From Minisyncoccota bacterium (lineage in GTDB: Bacteria > Patescibacteriota > Minisyncoccia > Phycocordibacterales > Zambryskibacteraceae): 50,188 bases of DNA. Location: positions 1 through 50,188 of the forward strand of contig JAGVCW010000023.1 of NCBI GenBank assembly GCA_020059045.1. Reading direction: 5' to 3'. A program made the position numbers and the translations under genes. Below the pieces are notes generated by a model. That model saw only the letters and a program-made list of their open reading frames with translations. It ran no database searches and was not told where the DNA came from. This document shows positions 38,206 through 46,532 of the stretch, in pieces. The stretch's first letter is position 1. Every line of letters begins with the position of its first letter.

Positions 38206-39462
38206 ATGTCGGAACCATATTCTCTTAGAAGTTTTTCTCGGGCCATTATGCATATAGATGGAGATGCATTTTTTGCATCTGTAGAAATTGCTAAGAACCC
38301 AAGCCTTCGTGGTAAACCCGTTGTAGTGGGCAAAGAACGAGGTATTGCCTCAGCCTTCTCTTATGAGGCCAAAGCTCTTGGTATTACACGTGGGCTTCCG
38401 ATTTATCAAATACACAAGCGTTTCCCGCAAGTTGTGATACTTCCAGGCGATTACATTTCATATACAACTTATTCAGAAAAAATGTTTGATATTGTTCGGC
38501 GCTACACAGATAACCTAGAGGAATACAGTATTGATGAATGCTTCGCGGACCTCACTGGTTGGGATAAACCACTTAAAATGAGTTATGAGAAAATTCTTCT
38601 AAGAATTCAAAATGAGATAAAGGAAGAGCTTGATATAAGTGTATCCATCGGGCTTGCCTCGACAAAAGTGCTTGCCAAAGTAGCTTCAAAGTGGAGGAAA
38701 CCTGGAGGAATTACACTCATTCCCGATAACTTGGTTTACGAATTTTTGATTAAAACTCCAATTGAGAAAATTTGGGGAATAGGCAGAAGGACAAGCGTTT
38801 ATCTGAACAAGAAAGGAATTATAACCGCATATGATCTAGCAATAAAAGATGAAGCTTGGGTGACACACATTCTCTCAAAGCCTTATATAGAAATTTGGAA
38901 AGAACTTAATTGTATTCTAGTAAGCAAGGTTGATCCTAGAAAAAAAGATACGTATGCCTCAATACAGAAAACAAGAACTTTCTACCCGCCCACAAGTAAT
39001 CCAGAGATGCTTATGTCTCAAATCTCCAAAAACTTGGAAGGAGCATGTAGTAAGGCACGTCATTATTCTCTCAGAGCCTCTAGGGTTGCGATTTTTTTGA
39101 AAACCCAAGAGTTTAGATACTATTCCTGTGAGATCTCACTCCTTGCACCATCGAATATCCCTGAGATTATATTACCAATTGTTCGTAAAGAATTTCCAAA
39201 AGTTTTTAGGAGTGATCGAGTTTATCGTACTACAGGAGTAACCTTACGAGATCTTGTTTCGGGAGAGATGCGACAGGAAAGTTTGTTCGGTGAGGACAAA
39301 AAGGACAAAAAATTTGAAATCATACACAAGGAAGTAGATGCTCTGGTTGAAAAGTTTGGGGTAGGGGTAGTACACCTTGCTTCTACCAATAAAGCATTTC
39401 GCAAGCAGACTAGGGGAGCTACTGATACAGATGATTTAGATAGAAATTTGCTATTTTTATGA
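38206..39462 (+). CDS. dinB: DNA polymerase IV (Y family)
   Basis: Y-family polymerases copy damaged templates with low fidelity. The 418-residue product has HIDGDAFFASVE (first metal-binding Asp), EYSIDECFADLTG (catalytic Asp-Glu pair), SIGLASTKVLAKVASKWRKP GG, the helix-hairpin-helix IWGIGRRTSVYLNKKGI and the little-finger domain. RQESLFGED near residue 360 is a clear beta-clamp-binding motif (QxxLF). The leaderless promoter is well defined. It lies after the ATL-helicase-nuclease operon and reads in the same direction, so the stretch is a DNA-damage block. No LexA box was seen before it. Confidence 0.96.
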   Translation: MSEPYSLRSFSRAIMHIDGDAFFASVEIAKNPSLRGKPVVVGKERGIASAFSYEAKALGITRGLPIYQIHKRFPQVVILPGDYISYTTYSEKMFDIVRRYTDNLEEYSIDECFADLTGWDKPLKMSYEKILLRIQNEIKEELDISVSIGLASTKVLAKVASKWRKPGGITLIPDNLVYEFLIKTPIEKIWGIGRRTSVYLNKKGIITAYDLAIKDEAWVTHILSKPYIEIWKELNCILVSKVDPRKKDTYASIQKTRTFYPPTSNPEMLMSQISKNLEGACSKARHYSLRASRVAIFLKTQEFRYYSCEISLLAPSNIPEIILPIVRKEFPKVFRSDRVYRTTGVTLRDLVSGEMRQESLFGEDKKDKKFEIIHKEVDALVEKFGVGVVHLASTNKAFRKQTRGATDTDDLDRNLLFL

Positions 39463-39487
39463 AAATTATAGAGTGTATTTTGGCCAA

Positions 39488-39515
39488 CAAAAAAAGCCGA
39501 GAATATATCTCAGCT
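39488..39515 (-). terminator. Terminator overlapping the stop of the 39812 gene
   Basis: Minus strand AGCTGAGA (39515-39508), loop, TCTCGGCT (39502-39495), then seven T. The first arm contains the TGA stop. Confidence 0.85.
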
Positions 39516-39812
39516 TGTGGCACTTAAAACTGGTTTGCTAGTAGGGGCAGCAAGTGGAGAGCTCGTAATCCTTCCAAGACCCTTATCAGTCAGCACGTAA
39601 TATCTTATTGGCTTAACTTCACCCAAGATATTAATTTGGCCCAGACGACTTGTTATGTATGATCCATGTTCCAAGTTGTCTAGGCACTGATGTGCAGTCT
39701 CACAGCTAAAAGTTGTTTTTCCGTGTTCGGTAATATTTATTGGTGTTAATTCTTTCGGAATATTGTCAAAAAATATTTGAAGCACAAGAATTTCGTCGAC
39801 ATTTAGCTCCAT
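39510..39812 (-). CDS. Hypothetical protein, winged-helix-like
   Basis: The 100-residue product starts at the ATG at 39812 (MELNVDEILVLQIFFDNIPK), which has a GGAG 6 nt upstream; an ATG at 39839 is also in frame. The order helix (DEILVLQIFF), TTFSCETAHQCLDNLEHGSY, ITSRLGQINILGEVKPIRYY VLTDKGL has the shape of a winged helix with a wing strand and terminal LTDKG, as in PadR/MarR-like regulators, so a transcription-factor role is possible. It has a promoter and a terminator of its own. Confidence 0.65.
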   Translation of the reverse strand: MELNVDEILVLQIFFDNIPKELTPINITEHGKTTFSCETAHQCLDNLEHGSYITSRLGQINILGEVKPIRYYVLTDKGLGRITSSPLAAPTSKPVLSATS

Positions 39813-39842
39813 TGTCTTCTCCGGGGTAAAGAGCACCACAAG

Positions 39843-39871
39843 AGATTAAATGCTTGGACAACATAAGTCAA
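39843..39871 (-). promoter_or_regulatory. Promoter of the 39812 gene
   Basis: Minus strand TTGACT (39871-39866), 17-nt spacer, TAATCT (39848-39843). Confidence 0.65.
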
Positions 39872-39980
39872 GGAGCTTATTAGATGAAAATTATATGAAT
39901 AAAATAGTTTATTAAAGTAGAAATACTATTGTGTAATTAAATATACGAAACATGTTGCGCTTCCGAGCGTCTTATTATAT

Positions 39981-40196
39981 GTGGGAATAAAAAAAATATT
40001 AAACTCAAAAAGAACTAAGCACTTCGGCTTCCTAGTACTTGCTGTAGGATTTCTGGTGCTTTCTGGTTTTCTCATATACGCCTTTATAGACTTACTAAAC
40101 AACACTTCCTACAGATTTGTAGCTATCTTTGTTTCATTAATTCTACTTTCAAACATATTAGCAAAAGTTGCAATTAAGTATATTGAAGTCAAATAG
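39981..40196 (+). CDS. Small membrane protein ahead of the glycosyltransferase
   Basis: The 71-residue product starts with GTG at 39981 and has two membrane helices (FGFLVLAVGFLVLSGFLIYA and FVAIFVSLILLSNILAKVA) with a short outside loop. It ends 2 nt before the glycosyltransferase gene, so it is likely cotranscribed and may be an accessory subunit of the synthase, as small membrane partners are in other polysaccharide synthases. The start codon is uncertain. Confidence 0.65.
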   Translation: MGIKKILNSKRTKHFGFLVLAVGFLVLSGFLIYAFIDLLNNTSYRFVAIFVSLILLSNILAKVAIKYIEVK

Positions 40197-40198
40197 TC

Positions 40199-41575
40199 AT
40201 GAAAAAAATAAATTTTTGGAAAAAGGTACTAGTATACGGAGTCCTATATTTACTTACTGCCGTTATTATTGCTTCAATATTTTTATTTTCGCCCACAGAG
40301 GAAAACAAGTACCCAATTATTCGTCTTTTCATTATTGGTTTTGCAAGCGTGCTTCTTATGAAGTACTTTGTTTATATGAGCTTAAGCCCCTGGTACGACG
40401 TTTTGGTTCGACTAAAGCTAAAAAAGAAGGAAAGAAGTAGAAATTTAAATCTGTATACTCCCAAGGTTTCTGTTGTTATCCCCGGCTGGAATGAAGAAGT
40501 TGGCTTACTTCCAACTGTCAAAACAGTTCTTAATAGTGAATATAAAAATATAGAAATCGTTGTTATAAACGATGGGTCCACCGATAATTCCCATTCAATT
40601 ATGACTAGTTTTCTTTCTGATTATGAAAGAGCTAATTTGGACAAAAGTAACAAAATACCGATCATTTATCACTATGTAGAAAATGGTGGAAAGGGGAGAG
40701 CTCTCAATAGAGGTATAGCTGTTTCATCAGGCCAGCTCATAATTTCAATCGATGCCGATTGTGCTCTTCTTCCAGATACGGTCAGTAATTTTGTAAAACA
40801 TTTTGAAGACAAAAAAGTAATGGCTGCTGTGGGTAATGTGAAAATTGGTAACCCTGAGTCCATACTTGGGACACTGCAGTATCTTGAATTTCTATTTTCG
40901 TTTTACTTTAAGAAGGCTGACTCTTTGCTAAACACAATATACATTATTGGTGGGGCCGCAGGGGCATTCCGCAGAGAAGTCTTTGATAAGGTTGGTTTTT
41001 ATAACCACAAGAATATAACAGAGGATATAGATCTTTCGGTTCGTATACAAGATGCTGGTATGAAGATAGTGTATGCCCATAATGCCATTGTATACACTGA
41101 AGGAGCAAACACTGTAAATGGTCTTGTTAAACAAAGACTACGTTGGAAAGGTGGTCGTTTCCAAACTTTTTTTGATCATAGACACTTGTTCTTTAGCACT
41201 AACCCAAGACACAATAGGTTGTTAACCTGGTTAATACTTCCTCTTGCAATATTTGGGGATACACAGCTTTTTTTTGAAGTTTTGTTTCTGCTTTTCCTTT
41301 ATGTATACTCATTTATGACTCACGACTTCTCGTCATTTATTTCTGGAATTCTGATTGTTAGCTCAATGTTTGCTGTTCAGATTTTTGATGATAGGCGTGG
41401 GGTTCATAAAGGTCTTTATATCCTTGCCCCAATTGGCTGGTTACTGTTCTACTTCACGACAGTAGTGGAATATCACGCACTTATTAAGTCCATTTGGGGT
41501 ATTGTATCTAAGCGCAAATTTGTATGGCAGAGGTGGGAGAGGAATGGGTGTTTGCCTGCAGGGAATCAAGTATAA
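40199..41575 (+). CDS. Processive family-2 glycosyltransferase (PgaC/IcaA-like)
   Basis: The 458-residue membrane enzyme has two N-terminal membrane helices, a GT2 domain and several C-terminal helices. GT2 motifs: VSVVIPGWNEE, VVINDGSTDNS, SIDADCALL (DxD about 185), TEDIDLSVRIQDAG (the base), and QRLRW (about 312), the signature of processive beta-linked polymer synthases such as poly-N-acetylglucosamine or hyaluronan synthase. It should make a cell-surface polysaccharide and export it through its own membrane domain. The next gene (TIM-barrel protein) starts 8 nt later. Confidence 0.9.
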   Translation: MKKINFWKKVLVYGVLYLLTAVIIASIFLFSPTEENKYPIIRLFIIGFASVLLMKYFVYMSLSPWYDVLVRLKLKKKERSRNLNLYTPKVSVVIPGWNEEVGLLPTVKTVLNSEYKNIEIVVINDGSTDNSHSIMTSFLSDYERANLDKSNKIPIIYHYVENGGKGRALNRGIAVSSGQLIISIDADCALLPDTVSNFVKHFEDKKVMAAVGNVKIGNPESILGTLQYLEFLFSFYFKKADSLLNTIYIIGGAAGAFRREVFDKVGFYNHKNITEDIDLSVRIQDAGMKIVYAHNAIVYTEGANTVNGLVKQRLRWKGGRFQTFFDHRHLFFSTNPRHNRLLTWLILPLAIFGDTQLFFEVLFLLFLYVYSFMTHDFSSFISGILIVSSMFAVQIFDDRRGVHKGLYILAPIGWLLFYFTTVVEYHALIKSIWGIVSKRKFVWQRWERNGCLPAGNQV

Positions 41576-41583
41576 AAAACGAA

Positions 41584-43128
41584 ATGTTTGATAATTATAA
41601 AAAAGTAAATAAAAAGCTAGTCTTTTTCCTTTTTGGTCTGCTTGTTTTTATAGGTATAGTATTTTTCTTTGGTCTTGGATATTTTAATAGCACAATATTT
41701 CTTCATGTCGAGGATAACCCACAAAGCTCAAATGTGAGTATAGAAAGTGGGAGTAATTCATCAGATCTTTTGCTCCAAAATACGCTTCGAAACAAGGACA
41801 CAAATTCTATAATTGGTGCACCTACGGCGCTTCTTCCTGGGTGCTCACTTTCTCTTATATTTGCACCATCTTATAAAGTCGTAACTCCAGGGGGTGAACT
41901 GCTTTATGATGTTACGTTGAGAAACAGAGGAGAGGAAGCCTGTAAAAATGTTAGCATCTCCCTCTATTATTCTTCCCTAGAGGAATACACAGATGCAACA
42001 CGTTCCCCAACCGCAAGTAATTATTATTGGTCTATCGGGGATCTTGTTTCTAGGGGTGAGTATAAAACAGAGGTTTGGACTAAAGTTTCCTTAGATGGAA
42101 ATCAGATTGAAAACGAAGGTTGTGCAACTGCCAATAACGGTAGTGATGTTTGTGTTAGTAATGCGATTTTTGTAAAAGATGGGCCAATGAATCTAAGAGA
42201 TCAAACGAGCTTTCAAGTCGGAGAGTATTTGCCAGGCAAAACGGGAAAAGAGTTTGGCACTTGGATTTGGGATTCTCCTATCCAAATGGCTCCAGGGTAT
42301 GCCAATCTAATGCTATCGGAGGCGAAGAGAAATGGTTTTAATGTGGTATATGTGACGATTGATGATTATATTAAAATTGCGGAAATGGAAAAAGGGGCGG
42401 AGCAGACCGAGAAAAAGGATGTATATTTTAAAGCTCTTGCAGAATTTATATCTATCGCAAGGCAAAACAATATTGCTGTTGATGTAGAAGGTGGTTGGAG
42501 GGATTGGGGAGTGCCGGATAACCGTATGAATGGGTTTATCTTGATTGATTTTGTAAAAGAATACAATACAAAATATAGTGAACTTAAGATTCGAGGATTG
42601 CAGTATGACGTAGAGTCCTATTTATTACCAAATTATGAAAGCAATAAAGCCCAAGTTCTTATAGAGTATGTGGAATTTATAGATGAATCAGTGGATCGTA
42701 TAAAGGATACGCAAGTATTGTTTTCCATCGTGATACCGCACTTCTATGATTCAAAGCAGGCATGGACCCCACAAATTAACTATAATGGAAAAACTGCTCA
42801 TACATATACACATCTGCTAGATATACTTGAGAAAAAACCAAATAGCCAAGTTATTATAATGGCATATAGGAATTCGTTTGAGGGTGCAAATGGTACAAAG
42901 GAGATTTCAGATGTCGAAATGAATGAAGCAAAACAAAGTACTAAATCCACGAAAATTATTATTGCTCAAGAAACGGGGAATGTTTTACCAGAATATGTAA
43001 CATTTCATGGTCTATCGAAGAGTAGCCTACTAGATTCCCTTAAAATGGTTGAAGACATATACGGACCTAATAAAAATTTTGGAGGAGTCGCAGTGCATTA
43101 CATAGATACCTTTCTGAAGCTTGAATAA
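41584..43128 (+). CDS. Membrane-anchored TIM-barrel hydrolase-like protein
   Basis: The product from the ATG at 41584 is 514 residues; an in-frame start at 41524 would overlap the glycosyltransferase gene. It has one N-terminal membrane helix (LVFFLFGLLVFIGIVFFFGL), a DUF11-like beta domain (about 90-200, VTPGGELLYDVTLRNRGEEA), and a C-terminal domain from GTWIWDSPIQ (about 225) with IRGLQYDVESY (D/E about 341-343), VLFSIVIPHFYD and VIIMAYRNS. This looks like a TIM-barrel glycoside-hydrolase fold and its role beside a PgaC-like synthase recalls PgaB, whose C-terminal domain is a hydrolase. No deacetylase domain is seen. Convergent with the kinase gene. Confidence 0.8.
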   Translation: MFDNYKKVNKKLVFFLFGLLVFIGIVFFFGLGYFNSTIFLHVEDNPQSSNVSIESGSNSSDLLLQNTLRNKDTNSIIGAPTALLPGCSLSLIFAPSYKVVTPGGELLYDVTLRNRGEEACKNVSISLYYSSLEEYTDATRSPTASNYYWSIGDLVSRGEYKTEVWTKVSLDGNQIENEGCATANNGSDVCVSNAIFVKDGPMNLRDQTSFQVGEYLPGKTGKEFGTWIWDSPIQMAPGYANLMLSEAKRNGFNVVYVTIDDYIKIAEMEKGAEQTEKKDVYFKALAEFISIARQNNIAVDVEGGWRDWGVPDNRMNGFILIDFVKEYNTKYSELKIRGLQYDVESYLLPNYESNKAQVLIEYVEFIDESVDRIKDTQVLFSIVIPHFYDSKQAWTPQINYNGKTAHTYTHLLDILEKKPNSQVIIMAYRNSFEGANGTKEISDVEMNEAKQSTKSTKIIIAQETGNVLPEYVTFHGLSKSSLLDSLKMVEDIYGPNKNFGGVAVHYIDTFLKLE

Positions 43129-43143
43129 ATGTTTGGAAATATT

Positions 43144-44316
43144 TTACTTGCCTCTCTTCTTAAGAAAATCAACTGATATTTCATTTAGCCTAGTTTTATC
43201 TATAGTAGGCTTGTTTTCTTTTATGTATGGGAAAAATATTGTTACGGTGGTCCCACGATTTATGGCACTTTTAATTGTAATCTTGCCGTTATGAAGTCGT
43301 AGTAGCTCACTTACAATAGTTAGGCCAAGACCACTTGATCCAAGCTGGCGATTGCGAGAACGCTCTGCTCTATAGAACGGCTCAAATATATGAAACAGGT
43401 CTTTTTGTGATATGCCAATACCATTATCTTGAACCATAAGCATAATATGCTCCGTATTTCCTCTGTAATCTGGGCCGACAATTATGTTTATGTTTCCTCC
43501 ACTAGGAGTGTAGTTTATAGAGTTTTTAAGAAGGTTCACAACGATTTGTTCTAGAGCAGTCATGTTCCCCCATACCAAACGGGGGCCAGTTTTCTTAATT
43601 ATCATTTGGATATGCTTGCTGTGTGCCAAGCTTTCTAATTTTGAAGTAGCACTGTCAATCACAGCTCCTAGGTCAACGTTTTCAAAGTTTACTTGCTCAG
43701 GCCTCACTAGGCTACTAAGTGTCAAAAGATTGTTAATGATTTCGGAAGCACGATCAAGTTCTTCAATGTTGCTCTTTATAGCTTTCTTTAGTCGTGAACT
43801 TATAGATTCGTCTAGAAGAGTTACTTCACTATTTGTCTTAATAACAGATAGGGGAGTACGTAATTCGTGTGCTACATCACTAATAAATCTTTTTTGCGAG
43901 GATAGTGCGTTGCGTGTGGGTACTAGTGCTACTCGAACTATGAAATATCCAAACACGGCTGTAGTAAGAGTTGTAAATAACAAAACTACAATGAAATAAT
44001 TTGATTTTATTGACTCTACTGCAGAAATAATTTCCGCCGGGGTCTTAGTCACTCCCAAACTGCTTATACTACTCACTACATTTTCAACAAGTGAGGCAGT
44101 AATGTCTCTAAAGAGGTAATTAAATGCAACAGCAACAATTAGAAGAATAGAGAAAGCAAAAAATATCTGTAGTGAAATAATATTGGATTCAGTTCTGAAG
44201 AATGGATCCTGTCGGTACTTACTCCTTAAGGCGATACCCAACCCCCCTAACCGTTTCCAAAAGGCCTTGGCCGTTGTTGTCACCGAGTTTTTTTCTAAGG
44301 TTTTTGACATGAACAT
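43144..44316 (-). CDS. Sensor histidine kinase
   Basis: Two-component sensor paired with the regulator before it. The product has two membrane helices (about 50-66 and 108-128) bracketing a short extracytoplasmic loop of about 40 residues, then the HisKA domain FISDVAHELRTPLSVI (His150 by this start), N box NLLKNSINYTP, G1 DNGIGIS, F box IFEPFYRAE and G2 GLGLTIV. A HAMP is not obvious. The exact start is uncertain: the ATG at 44316 lies 98 bp inside the regulator gene, and the first 30 residues may be a shadow of it. The true start is probably near the regulator stop (44219) at an unusual codon. Confidence 0.9.
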   Translation of the reverse strand: MFMSKTLEKNSVTTTAKAFWKRLGGLGIALRSKYRQDPFFRTESNIISLQIFFAFSILLIVAVAFNYLFRDITASLVENVVSSISSLGVTKTPAEIISAVESIKSNYFIVVLLFTTLTTAVFGYFIVRVALVPTRNALSSQKRFISDVAHELRTPLSVIKTNSEVTLLDESISSRLKKAIKSNIEELDRASEIINNLLTLSSLVRPEQVNFENVDLGAVIDSATSKLESLAHSKHIQMIIKKTGPRLVWGNMTALEQIVVNLLKNSINYTPSGGNINIIVGPDYRGNTEHIMLMVQDNGIGISQKDLFHIFEPFYRAERSRNRQLGSSGLGLTIVSELLRLHNGKITIKSAINRGTTVTIFFPYIKENKPTIDKTRLNEISVDFLKKRGK

Positions 44317-44893
44317 CTACTACATTACTAAAGGATGCGTAATTAAAGTCCCACAAGTGTGTAAGCAGCTCTTCTCTATTAATCACCTTGTTTGGATGTC
44401 TTATAAAGTATTCTAGCAGGACAAACTCCTTTAGGGTAAGGTCTATGGGCTTATCATCACGTTTTACTGTGCGTTCCACTATATTCATCTCTATGTCTCC
44501 GGCTCGCAATATTGCAGGGACAATCTCGCTTGGTCGCCGCAGGATAACTTGGATCCTCGCACAGAGTTCCTCAAAAGAAAAGGGCTTAACCAGATAGTCA
44601 TCTGCGCCAGCAAGTAGAAGATTGATTTTACTTTCAACTTCATTGCGTGCAGTGAGAATAAGTATGGGAGTAGTAATGTTATATTCACGTGCCCGCTTGC
44701 ATATAGTCTCACCATCCATACCAGGCAACATAAGATCAAGAATTATTAGGTCGTAGTCCGCGTGATTAAGGGAAATACGATCAAATGCTTTATCTCCTCT
44801 ATGAAGTATGTCCACTGCATAACCCTTTTGGGTTAGACCTTGACTTAAGGCCTTAGCAAGTTTTTCCTCGTCCTCAACTAGTAATAATCTCAT
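44219..44893 (-). CDS. OmpR/PhoB-family response regulator
   Basis: The 224-residue product has a receiver domain with phosphoacceptor Asp53 (DLIILDLMLPG), Thr81 and Lys103, and a winged-helix DNA-binding domain (LTLKEFVLLEYFIRHPNKVI, VVDVHVKNLRKKLG, VRGVGYRL). The start is placed at the ATG at 44893 (MRLLLVEDEE), the family start; the frame is open to 44944. It precedes the kinase gene on the minus strand and overlaps it or nearly so. It is convergent with the polysaccharide genes, so control of them is possible, but no binding site was seen. Confidence 0.95.
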   Translation of the reverse strand: MRLLLVEDEEKLAKALSQGLTQKGYAVDILHRGDKAFDRISLNHADYDLIILDLMLPGMDGETICKRAREYNITTPILILTARNEVESKINLLLAGADDYLVKPFSFEELCARIQVILRRPSEIVPAILRAGDIEMNIVERTVKRDDKPIDLTLKEFVLLEYFIRHPNKVINREELLTHLWDFNYASFSNVVDVHVKNLRKKLGDNNGQGLLETVRGVGYRLKE

Positions 44894-44944
44894 ACTCTTT
44901 AAATTAATTTTAAAATTTGCAATCACCAAATCAGCTTCTGTCAC

Positions 44945-45147
44945 CTTGCAAATGTATACACAGTATCCTATTAGTAACGTGAACGCTTCATGAAGATTAC
45001 TTCATTTTATTAGAAACATACACTGTGGCTAATAATAAGGATAAAAGTGTAAAGAGTGATTAAGTAGGGGAATTGATAAATAAGGTTTTATTTTAAAAGA
45101 TTGACAATCCTAGTGTAGATGGTATAATACATAGGTAGGGTAATAAT
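44945..45147. other. AT-rich divergent intergenic region
   Basis: It separates the two-component genes (minus) from the 45148 gene (plus). No gene is seen; it holds the promoter listed for 45148. Confidence 0.5.
45101..45128 (+). promoter_or_regulatory. Promoter of the 45148 gene
   Basis: TTGACA (45101-45106), 16-nt spacer, TATAAT (45123-45128), followed by AGGTAGGG as a possible ribosome-binding region. Confidence 0.85.
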
Positions 45148-45492
45148 ATGACTAATCAAAACAAAAGTAAGCATTTGGAGGCACTCTGTCTCTCAATGCA
45201 AAAGGATGTTGAATCTATTTTAGAAACAACGTGGAATTATTTTGAGGAAAAAGATGACGACTCGACACGGGTACATCTGGATGTAGATTTGGTATTAAAT
45301 AAAAAACTGTATAGGACAGTTTTCCATAAACCTAGATCAGTCTCTAAACCACAAAGTAATACTACTGTTGCAAGAGCAAATAAGGATTTACTCACACATC
45401 CAAAATTGTACGATGCGGATTCCTATCTAATACGGGAGAAAAGGCCGACTTTAATCGAAAGATTCCTTGGAACTAAACGTTATAAGTTCTAA
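45148..45492 (+). CDS. Hypothetical soluble protein
   Basis: The 114-residue protein is not recognised. The first half is acidic and helical (LCLSMQKDVESILETTWNYF EEKDDDS), the second half basic (KTVARANKDLLTHPKLYDAD and the end LIERFLGTKRYKF). It has a consensus promoter and ends before a 19-bp perfect hairpin. No signal or membrane segment. Confidence 0.7.
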   Translation: MTNQNKSKHLEALCLSMQKDVESILETTWNYFEEKDDDSTRVHLDVDLVLNKKLYRTVFHKPRSVSKPQSNTTVARANKDLLTHPKLYDADSYLIREKRPTLIERFLGTKRYKF

Positions 45493-45497
45493 AGATT

Positions 45498-45539
45498 GTA
45501 TTACAAAACACATGGGGAGACCCATGTGTTTTGTAATAC
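45498..45539. terminator. Long perfect hairpin, possible bidirectional terminator
   Basis: A 19-bp perfect stem (GTATTACAAAACACATGGG, 45498-45516, and its reverse complement at 45521-45539) with loop GAGA. It contains a TTTTG stretch on both strands, so it may end transcription in both directions, although both flanking genes read on the plus strand. Confidence 0.75.
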
Positions 45540-45588
45540 TTGATATAAAATAACCAGATTCTTGTAAGTCATTTAGCAGTTAAAATGT

Positions 45589-45594
45589 TAAAAT
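45589..45594 (+). promoter_or_regulatory. -10 box of the 45601 gene, leaderless type
   Basis: TAAAAT ends 6 nt before the ATG at 45601. Confidence 0.5.
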
Positions 45595-45600
45595 AGTTAA

Positions 45601-46227
45601 ATGCATAAGTTTTTAAAGGAGTTTCCCAACAAATATCTGAATATATTCAAAAAACTGGACAATCCGATGAAAATTCAGGATTTTGTGGAAACTCTTACTT
45701 TTAATTTTGAGGAAAGTGGTGAAACAATAATGTCGCCAAAAAGAGTGCTTGAAGAAAAAAAAGCTCATTGCCTAGAGGGGGCACTATTTGCCGCTGGGGT
45801 ACTCCTTTATCATGGAGAATCGGCAATACTTTTGGACCTCGTGACAACAGATAAGGATGACAGCCATGCAGTTGCATTGTTTAAAAGGAGTGGTCGATGG
45901 GGAGCAATTAGCAAAACCAATCATTCAGTACTACGTTATCGTGACCCAGTTTACAAATCTCCGAGAGAACTTGCTATGTCATATTTTCACGAATATTTTC
46001 TTGATAGTGGTGAAAAGACACTCAGGTCATATGGAGTACTTGATCTGAGCAAGATAAAAAAGAATTGGACGACGGACAATAAGGATTTGTGGTACATAAA
46101 CTCGAGCCTAGACAAAGCAAAACATCATGACATCTTAGGAAGTATGAAAACGACATTTCTCCGCTCAGCTGATCCGATAGAAAGGCAGACAGGTAAATTG
46201 ACAGTCTGGAAAGCTAAAAAGAAATAA
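45601..46227 (+). CDS. Transglutaminase-like cysteine-protease-fold protein
   Basis: The 208-residue product contains KKAHCLEGALFAAGVLLYHG, then DDSHAVALFKRSGRWGAISK and TNHSVLRYRDPVY: a Cys (in HCLEGA), His (in SHAVAL) and an acidic or Asn residue in the order of the transglutaminase-like (papain-fold) superfamily. The first 45 residues are helical. It looks soluble and cytoplasmic. Substrate unknown; such proteins act as peptidases or amide-exchange enzymes. Confidence 0.78.
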   Translation: MHKFLKEFPNKYLNIFKKLDNPMKIQDFVETLTFNFEESGETIMSPKRVLEEKKAHCLEGALFAAGVLLYHGESAILLDLVTTDKDDSHAVALFKRSGRWGAISKTNHSVLRYRDPVYKSPRELAMSYFHEYFLDSGEKTLRSYGVLDLSKIKKNWTTDNKDLWYINSSLDKAKHHDILGSMKTTFLRSADPIERQTGKLTVWKAKKK

Positions 46228-46254
46228 TTGACTTACCAAGGTAAGTTACTAAAT

Positions 46255-46476
46255 CTAAACAGCAGATAATTCGTCTGATTCTGCCTCTGCTGCTGTCAAG
46301 TTGGCTAGAGCAACTTCTAGCTCACTTCTTCTTTGATTTAGCCGATTCTCCCAAATAGAAGATTTCTCAGGGGTAGCTCCTCTCAATTCCTGTTCTGCTT
46401 GTTCCACAGATCTTCTTTGGTTCTCCACCCTTGCTTTAAGTAATTCTATGTCTACACCTCCATCAAATGATTCCAT
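46255..46476 (-). CDS. Short coiled-coil protein
   Basis: The 73-residue product is almost entirely a charged helix (IELLKARVENQRRSVEQAEQ, ELEVALANLTAAEAESDEL) with heptad-like spacing, so a coiled coil. TAAAAT ends 8 nt before the ATG on the minus strand (46490-46485). It is convergent with the transglutaminase-like gene, 27 bp away. Not recognised. Confidence 0.65.
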   Translation of the reverse strand: MESFDGGVDIELLKARVENQRRSVEQAEQELRGATPEKSSIWENRLNQRRSELEVALANLTAAEAESDELSAV

Positions 46477-46532
46477 AGTTGTATATTTTACTCGCTAATT
46501 TTGAATACAGATTAATAATACCAAAAGACTGG

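Noticed and set aside
46230-46247. Palindrome ACTTACC-AA-GGTAAGT between convergent genes
   Set aside because: Two-base loop and no T run; too weak to call a terminator or operator.
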